Shown: in pieces, positions 57,801 through 64,000 of the stretch
Layout of the letters: every line of letters begins with the position of its first letter
Position numbering within the stretch: the first letter of the stretch is position 1
Assembly: GCA_014529385.2 (NCBI GenBank)
Contig: CM043942.1
Coordinates: 25,794,469 to 25,858,468 of the forward strand
Reading direction: 5' to 3'
DNA length: 64,000 bases
DNA from: Adiantum capillus-veneris
Taxonomy: Eukaryota; Streptophyta; Polypodiopsida; Polypodiales; Pteridaceae
The notes under the pieces: generated by a model
The model's input: only the letters and a program-made list of their open reading frames with translations
Database searches by the model: none
What the model was told of the DNA's origin: nothing
Program-made: the position numbers and the translations under genes

Positions 57801-58275
57801 AATTCACTTATTCTCTCATTTGTGCAATAGAAGAGTGGGCTAAGCATGGGCGCCCAAGTGTGAATGGGGTGAGCTCATATAAAAGCCAACTAAACCTAAA
57901 ATTCACTTATTCTCTCATTTGTGCAATAGAAGAGTGCTCTTGCTCCATCTCCATCTCCATCTTCTTCTTCTTCACCTCCTTGTGTGTGTGTGTGTATGTG
58001 TGTGTGTGAGAGAGAGAGAGAGAGGGAGAGTGTGTGTGCGATCGAGCATTACGAAGGCACGACGGTGGCGACGCGGTTGAGCGCAGAACGACTACAGCTT
58101 CTTCTTCATCGCGGCGAGGAATCCACCACGAAAGCGAGCGTAGAGCGGTGAGTGACACACCCTTTGCTCTCTTGAGCTTGCTAGATTAGTCTTGGTGTGT
58201 GCTTGGAGCCATTTGTGGCTCTCACACGGTGTATCGGCAAGTCCCTTGCTTTGACAGTGCGGCAAGGAGCGCACA
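57801..58275 (+). repeat. 3' LTR of element 2, U3 rearranged
   Basis: 57835-58275 aligns with 43671-44103 of the 5' LTR, with about 15 substitutions and a few microsatellite length changes. The first 155 bp of the 5' LTR, including the TGTTAACCC start, are missing here. In their place, 57801-57837 repeats the sequence found again at 57900-57936 (AATTCACTTATTCTCTC then ATTTGTGCAATAGAAGAGTG), which lies about 25-30 bp after the TATA box, near the presumed transcription start. The outer end and target duplication are intact. Confidence 0.85.
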
Positions 58276-58280
58276 CCACT

Positions 58281-58970
58281 AGTCTGCACCTAGACATTGG
58301 TGGAGGGAGCACGTAGTGCCAGACATTATCTTATAATCGGTAGAAACCACCCATGGAGTGGTAGATCCCATTCTGTGATTGGTGGCATCCACTTTGGACC
58401 TGCTAGAAATGATCATTGGAATGATAAACCATAAGCTTGGGATAAGTAGAAATTGGCTATTAGAAAACATAATTGCCTACACTATAAAGCAATGAATGCA
58501 AGGGTGAAAACCAGTGACCTGGTAGAAACTAGTCTAGGAACCGTACCAGGACATTGTTTCTAATAGTGCAATGGTAGGCACCAATAGTAGAAACCATTTT
58601 GGACATGGTAGAAACCCAATTGCTGAAAGAAATCATTATGAAATGATTGAAAGAACATGGAAAGTGGTAGAAACCATACGTCTGAGATGAGTACAAAACC
58701 TAAGTAGACCTACTAGAAACCAAAATTGGTTCCATTTTAAACCAGTAAAGGAGTGGTGAAAACCATTGACTTGGTAGAAACCTATTGAAACTTGTAAAAA
58801 GTTATTGGGTTCTAATATTTCTTATTGGGTACCTCAGTCTTGGGTGGTTGAAACCACCAAGACAACATTTGAAACCACGAATGCAATGGTGGAAATCTAG
58901 AAAAAAATGGTTGAAACCACCAATACAATGGTGAAAACCTATGGAAGCTAGTCAAAAGTAGTTGGGTTTT
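58281..58970 (+). repeat. TAGAAACC array, segment right of element 2
   Basis: Restarts with AGTCTGCACCTAGACATTGG just after the CCACT duplication, the expected start of the next array unit. It continues with GGTAGAAACC words and, from 58800, TGGTTGAAACCACC variants. Parts (CATTTTGGACATGGTAGAAA) are mirrored on the minus strand at 27460-27690. Confidence 0.85.
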
Positions 58971-58984
58971 AATATTTCTCAGTG

Positions 58985-59198
58985 CGTACTTCATTCTGTG
59001 GTGCTTCCACTTGATTCCCTTCGGATCTCTGAATGTTCCTTGGAACAATCTGATGTCATGTTCCTATAACATAGCTTCTTCCAACCAGGAGGTAATAGGC
59101 TTCAATGTCTGTGGCGGTATTGTGAAGGGATCAGCTTGGTCAAGGTATTCTTTTAGTGACATTCTCTTCTTCTTGCCCGGAGATTTGCTGGATTCCAT
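58985..59198 (-). pseudogene. N-terminal gag-like ORF of a minus-strand element
   Basis: Reading the minus strand from ATG at 59198, the frame gives MESSKSPGKKKRMSLKEYLD, ADPFTIPPQTLKPITSWLEE, then a TAG, then RLFQGTFRDPKGIKWKHHRM. It looks like genuine protein. It begins about 165 bp beyond the last palindrome of the series at 59362-60239 when read in this direction, as the first ORF of element 1 follows its own palindrome series. It runs into the TAGAAACC array at about 58975, so the rest is lost. No domain is recognised. Confidence 0.5.
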
Positions 59199-59361
59199 GG
59201 ATCCTATGGCACTCCAAGACCAAAGTTAGCATTCTTCTCTCATATGTTGAGTTTCATGACTTTTAGCCATTCAAATGACTTAAAACTTGAATTATGAGCT
59301 CAAGAAGGCTTAAGGATACTGTGCAAAGCAAAAAATGTTGATATGGTTGAATTCATTCTAG

Positions 59362-60239
59362 AGACATCCTACGTGTAGGATGTCTCTTTATGTCAGAATG
59401 TGATGAATTTTAGTGCAATCATGATGCAAGGTCTATATATGACATTTATGAGCTTGGGTAGAAGTTTAGACATCAAAAAGTCAAGATTTGACCAGTTTTG
59501 GGATTTGGTGCAATGATTGGGTAGGATGTCTCCTTGAATGAGTATACTATGTCCAAATGGCTTGAAATTTGGTATATGGGCTTCTTGGGGAGTGACAAGC
59601 ACACGAATGATGTAAAAAACTCCTCAGAAGGCTGATTTACCATAATGAGACATCCTACGCGTAGGATGTCTAAGATTAGAGATTTTTGTTGATTTTGAAG
59701 ACAAAAGTAGAGCAAGGTCTGTACAACACTCCTATGCAAATAGATTTAAAATTGGATCTAATTTGAGTTCTATGGCCACTTTTGATAGTTGGTGACCTAG
59801 AAGCCTAATTCTGATTTTTGAAGTCAAAGTTATGATTTATTTGATGTAAGACTTTGTGTATGGGCTTATTTGATCATGGAATCACTTAGGAGTTGAAAAA
59901 ATCTGGACAGAAGGCTCTTTCATAGCTTTTAGACATCCTATGCGTAGGATGTCTTTTTGTGTGATTTTCAAGATTTGACTTGGTAGCAGGCCTGTCAGTG
60001 CCATGTATAATGTGTGGTTCAAGTTTCACTAAGTTTGGACTTTGTTTTAGGTATCCATGACCATTTGTTATCCTTATGCCCCAACTTTGCGTGTTTGGGC
60101 ATAGGATGTTTTACCTATGTCCAAACTTCATGAAACTTGGTGGCTGGGCTATAATAAACATGTAGGACATGAATGTATGATCAAAAAGTACATAGCAAGT
60201 GAAAAAAAGGCTTAGAGACATCCTACACGTAGGATGTCT
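59362..60239. repeat. Series of four 24-bp palindromes at about 285 bp
   Basis: AGACATCCTAC, two central bases, GTAGGATGTCT occurs at 59362-59385, 59648-59671 and 60216-60239. A version with one changed arm base is at 59931-59954. Intervals are 286, 283 and 285 bp. Centres are GT, GC, GC and AC. The spacers are diverged but share words in order (GGTCTATATATGAC / GGTCTGTACAACAC / GGCCTGTCAGTGCC after each palindrome), so they are decayed tandem units in which only the palindrome is kept. Half-sites TAGGATGTCT and ATAGGATGTTTT occur at about 59522 and 60100. Confidence 0.9.
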
Positions 60240-61990
60240 ACCTGCTTAAAAATTTGGATTTTTGTGCTCTGTGTAGCTTGATATGTATGCCCTAAGCCCT
60301 CTTGCACCCTATTTCAATAGAGAAAAGTCAAATGATAAGCTTTAACTCGCTTGTTGGCTCCTCATTCTCGAAATCTTCTTTTGAGACTTGAGAGGACTTT
60401 CCGCGATGAAACTCCAAGAAAGTGATCACCATTGCTTTTTGTGATCTTAGGACACCTTGCCATATGGTTGGTCCGCCACTTGGACTTACCAGTATCCCAT
60501 TTGGAAATTTTTCACTCTGACATCACTCATACTTTGGTTGGTAGCCTATGGGTGATGTTTTTGGAATCCCACCATAGGGCTTGCTTGGCATGGGTAAACC
60601 GCTTGTGAAGTTTGGTGGCAAACAGACGAACCACTTGGCCGTGAGAGCCAAGTGACACTTTGTGAGTCCAACGCCGAACCGGTCTTTTGACATACTTTGC
60701 ATTGTCCATTTCTTATGAGACTTGCTCAGCCTTGTAGAGCTCCTTGAGGGGCACCTCCTCCTGTGATATGGTCATGGTCATTGGTCATGGTCATGGTCAT
60801 ATTTTGGTAACTTTTCCAGGGTGGCCTTCTGCAGGGCTCGGGATGCTAGGGTTTCACCTGTCCATACTTTTTCTTGTTTGGGGTCATAAGAGTCGTCATC
60901 TGTCTTAGGGTCAACCCCTATCAAGTCTTGTAATCTCTCGGCTAGTGGTTAGACCGCTGTGGTATGCTACAGGTGCCTACCCGTCCCATCTTGTGCAGTT
61001 GGTGGAGTCAGTGTACATGACCTAGTTAGTGAACAACAGTACCAGGTCAAGGTTATGAGTGTATTTCTCATAACTGGTGTCTGTGGGTAAGGCGGTGCGC
61101 AACAAATGATCTCCGGGAAGCTCCGTGCGCTCTATGTGATCAGAGCTCTCTCTCACTTGTGAATAGTAGAAATGAGCTCTAAGTGAAGTGAAAAAAACTT
61201 TATATTGGGGGTCCCGGAACCATTTGTCATGAAATTTGACAAGTATTCCTATCTTGTTGCGCAACACGGTTTAGGCTCAAAAATTTCCTCATTTGGACTC
61301 CGTTTGCCTAGTTTCCTTTCATTTTGACGTTTTGGCCAAAATCTGGCAAAAACACACTTCCCGCAACTTTCTCATAATTATATCCCACTTGTATCATGGG
61401 TTCTCCTGTATCACCAATCATCGCCATATTTTATTTTTTGCAAGGCAATGCCAATTCACCTACTTTTTGAATTTTTGAAGGTTTTTAATTGAAAAATTAG
61501 CAAAATTAAAAGGAAAATAATAAAAATAATCCAAAAATTTCAAAAAAATAGAATAAATCAAAAACATCTTGCAAAATCTTTATGTACACTCACTTGTAAT
61601 TTTTATGGCCGGTTACTGCGTTTTACCAATATTTTGCCCGAAAAATGGCTATTTTTACATATATACACACACCTAGAGGCTCATCCTTGCCATTTGGCCT
61701 CATATCTATGTAGAATCATGCTAGATAAGGGCATATACACCTGGGTTTGTCAAGAAAATTATGAAATAAACATAAAAATACCCAAAAATCATTGAAAAAC
61801 AATGCCCTTTGACTACTTTTACACTCGTTGGGTCCGTATTGAGAATGCCTCCGATCCCCCCTCCTAGTCAGAGTCCTCCCGGACGACAATGTATCACCTT
61901 GGGGTATGTGCAGTGCATAGGTTGAAATGTTGTGCTAATGTCGGTCGTGTAATGTAGCCCTATTATGCATACAAAGTCAATGCATGTAAA
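60240..61990. other. No gene assigned; probably LTR and leader of minus-strand element
   Basis: The stretch between the palindromes and the minus-strand ORFs shows no named domain. A minus-strand polypurine run (complement of GATCCCCCCTCCTAG at 61853-61867) could mark the start of an LTR downstream of the tail ORF. A short ATGGTC minisatellite lies at 60768-60808. The minus-strand frame 60527-60709 is basic and protein-like, but I cannot assign it. No TGGCGCC-type primer-binding site was seen here. Confidence 0.4.
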
Positions 61991-61994
61991 AAAG

Positions 61995-62405
61995 CTATGC
62001 GATGTATGATGGGGTATAAGCAATGTGCTTATTGGCTTTTGTTGTTGAGGTTTCTTGGTTTTGGTTGATTCGTCCTTGTTCTCTTGGACACCATAGCAAT
62101 TTTGCCAACTGTTGGGCACGTTGTTGTATGCTTGTCTTGGCTCCCTGTATAGTATCGAGTGGCTTCGGTTTCACCTTCCAAATATGTTGGAGAGCATTTG
62201 CTTTTGCCCATATCCTATGGTTGTGCTCAGTTGGTATTTGGGGCTTTTCAAGTTTGCTTGGTATCTCCTCGGTTTGCAATTTCTTGGGTACCCAAATATC
62301 TATTTTGGGGGATTTCTTTGTGATCTGTTGTGTGAACAATACTTCAGGACGCCATTGTAATCCGGTGGTTTTTTGTAGAGGATCCTTTTGCTTGGTTCCT
62401 AGCAT
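61995..62405 (-). pseudogene. Tail ORF of element 3, minus strand
   Basis: A 136-codon frame rich in lysine, glutamine and threonine, with KIDIWVPKKLQTEEIPSKLE, which resembles the W-[IV]-P-K-x-L motif at the end of elements 1 and 2. It lies downstream of a degraded protease-like domain and integrase C-terminus on the same strand, the same order as in element 2. It ends at about 61995. Function unknown. Confidence 0.55.
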
Positions 62406-62907
62406 GGGATTTTATGTCTTCTGGGAATGAGGGTTCTTTTAGTGTAATTGTGTTGGTGGTGTATGGTGTGTGAACAATTGACCTTTGGGTAGCCATACCT
62501 AGTAGTGATTGGTCTGCTCAAATCTGGCTTTATATATCTCAGTTGATCTAACCCAAACTTGTGCCTATGGTTTTTTTGTGTGCACAGGTTTTTTCCAACA
62601 ATACTGCTTTTGCCAATCAGATCCAGCTGGTCTTATTTGTGTTGAAGTTGTTTGGCTGATGTAAATATTGTTGGTGCAAAGGATTATATTGGTTAGAATA
62701 CAAAAATGGCTTGTTAAAGGCTTGTTCTTGAAAGATTGCTTGACCATTGAGTAAATCAACATTGATTTTGTGCTTGATCATCCATGGGATGTCTAGAATG
62801 CAAGGTTTGGAAGCCTTGGCATATGGTAGCACATGAAATTTGTGTCTGTATTAATGTCCCTAAACTTTTATTTGAATGATTGTTGCAAATTCAGTGGTGT
62901 CTGTGCC

Positions 62908-63124
62908 TCAATTTACAACCTGTAAAAAATGACGCTCTGTACTAGCCCTCGTATCCAATAGTGCGTATGTTGCTATTTGATTTTGACCGATCTGAATTTT
63001 GATGAATGGCTCCATATAAATGTCATCATAACCATCATCACTTTTGATTACTTGCTCCACAATTGATTCAACTAAGGCTTGTGATTCGACCGTCTCACAA
63101 ATCATGTTCACCTCTGTGATAGAC
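62908..63124 (-). pseudogene. Post-integrase protease-like domain, element 3, active site changed
   Basis: The minus strand reads YMEPFIKIQIGQNQIATYAL then LDTRASTERHFL, alignable by pattern with LYNALLDTGVKHNLLS in element 2. The active-site D-T-G has become D-T-R. It lies just beyond the integrase tail. The continuation after 62908 is out of frame, so this is a pseudogene. It is the third occurrence of this domain in the window. Confidence 0.6.
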
Positions 63125-63138
63125 CATTGATTCTGGTG

Positions 63139-64000
63139 TTATATATCCTGTGCTTCTGATGCGGGTGTGAACTCTGACTTGCAAAGAATTTGTCGAAGAG
63201 GAAGATTGTTTTGCCGCAACCCCTGTTGTTGTTTGCGCTTAAAAATCCGGATTTTTGCTTTGTCTTGTGCTTCTTTAATCACACGTTTCTTTTCTTGTTC
63301 AATTTGCTTCGCGTTGTGAATTTGTTGTAACATGTCCTGGGATAACGGTGCTACATATTTCTTGATCCGGCATCCACTAATCCAGTTAGACATCTCACCT
63401 CCCTCAAGTGTTGCGATTTTGATGGCCCCACTGGATATATATCCTTTACCACAAATGGACCCATTCCTCGCTTTTTTAATTTTTTTGCATGCTGCTTCAA
63501 GGTATAGATCAAAACATAGTCACCAACCTTGATCTTCTTAGGTTTTACATGCGTATCAAAAAATTCTTTTTGTCTTATTTTTAATGCAAGCATGGCCGCT
63601 ACCGTTTGTAGGCGGAGCTCACCTAGCTTTTCAAGCTCATTAAGACTATCGGATAATTCATGTCCAGTCCATTCCATTTGCTTAGTGATTCTTAAAGTAG
63701 GAACAAGAATTCAATGGGTAGAATAACACTCAAACCAGATACAAGATTAAATGGTGTCGTATGCAATTTTGTCTTGTAGGCTACTCTATAGGCCCATAAT
63801 GCAGCATGTAACTTCTGGTCCCAATCAGTTAGCTTGCGGAAGATACAGAGCTGACTTCTTATGAATGATCATGAATTTGTCAAGAAGATTTCAATTACCT
63901 CGTTCAAGAAGTGTGTACCCTATCACTCACAATTTCTATAGGCAAACAAAACCTTACAATGACAAATTCATAAAGAAATTGTGTCGTGGTTCTCGCGTCT
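63139..64000 (-). pseudogene. Integrase C-terminal half, element 3, cut by window edge
   Basis: From the window edge on the minus strand come remnants of the integrase core (WDQKLHAALWAYRVAYKTKL, TTPFNLVSGLSVILPIEFL at about 63740-63840), a frame 63351-63677 with KIKVGDYVLIYTLKQHAKKL and GMGPFVVKDIYPVG (the GPY-type C-terminal domain), and 63139-63393, with WISGCRIKKYVAPLSQDMLQ and a long charged helix-like tail (KQIEQEKKRVIKEAQDKAKI). This matches the end of the element 2 integrase in order and pattern. Frames change at least twice. The first half is outside the window. Confidence 0.85.

Larger units (their letters stand above)
43516..58275 (+). mobile_element. LTR element 2: Ty3-type gag-pol element, 14.8 kb
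   Basis: The 5' LTR begins TGTTAACCC at 43516 and the 3' LTR ends GCGCACA at 58275. Outside, CCACT is duplicated at 43511-43515 and 58276-58280, and joining the flanks restores the normal array unit. A primer-binding site follows the 5' LTR. The coding order is gag, zinc knuckles, protease, reverse transcriptase, RNase H, integrase and a second protease-like domain with a basic tail. At least nine in-frame stops and four or five frameshifts show decay. RT and integrase order identifies it as Ty3/gypsy. Roughly 15 substitutions separate 430 bp of aligned LTR, so insertion is not very recent. Confidence 0.9.

Overview
The window looks like nuclear DNA of a land plant with a large, repeat-filled genome. 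The grounds are a plant-type LINE, a CACTA transposon with TNP2- and TNPA-type genes, a chromodomain Ty3 remnant, several Ty3/gypsy-like LTR elements with a TGGCGCC-type primer-binding site, and many long (AG)n and (AC)n runs. A fern or other non-flowering lineage would fit, but the sequence alone does not settle this. I see no intact host gene, no tRNA or rRNA gene and no CRISPR array.

Layout. 1-4016: a LINE running in from the left edge, with one in-frame stop in ORF2. 4275-5430: nested MITE-like inverted repeats. 7111-8450: remnant of a chromovirus (integrase C-terminus, chromodomain, LTR). 9142 to about 9930: probable minus-strand LTR with a minisatellite. 11162-12636 and 24586-27299: a decayed transposon-like gene and GGTTTCTA motif arrays, split by a 12-kb LTR element (element 1, 12637-24585). 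Element 1 has gag and protease but no reverse transcriptase, RNase H or integrase, and ends in a 1.8-kb palindrome of two LTRs around a primer-binding site. 31571-41427: a complete-length CACTA transposon with an AGA target duplication, inserted in another broken gene (31319-31570 and 41431-42375). It carries a 173-bp tandem array, a TNP2 pseudogene with two visible introns, and a TNPA-type pseudogene. 42600-43515 and 58281-58970: a TAGAAACC motif array split by element 2 (43516-58275, CCACT target duplication), a full gag-PR-RT-RH-IN element with a second protease-like domain after the integrase. 58985-64000: minus-strand remnants of the same broad family.

The least ordinary signals are two series of perfect or near-perfect palindromes at 13612-15410 and 59362-60239. 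The palindrome sequences are unrelated, yet both series repeat at about 285 bp and both lie just upstream (in coding sense) of an N-terminal gag-like ORF, in the leader of LTR-type elements. Also unusual are a post-integrase aspartic-protease-like domain followed by a repeated Q-G-[FY]-[FY]...W-x-P-K motif, the pol-less element that keeps exactly this module, and the LTR-PBS-LTR palindrome. Almost all coding regions carry stops or frameshifts, so the window is mainly a record of nested transposition and decay.
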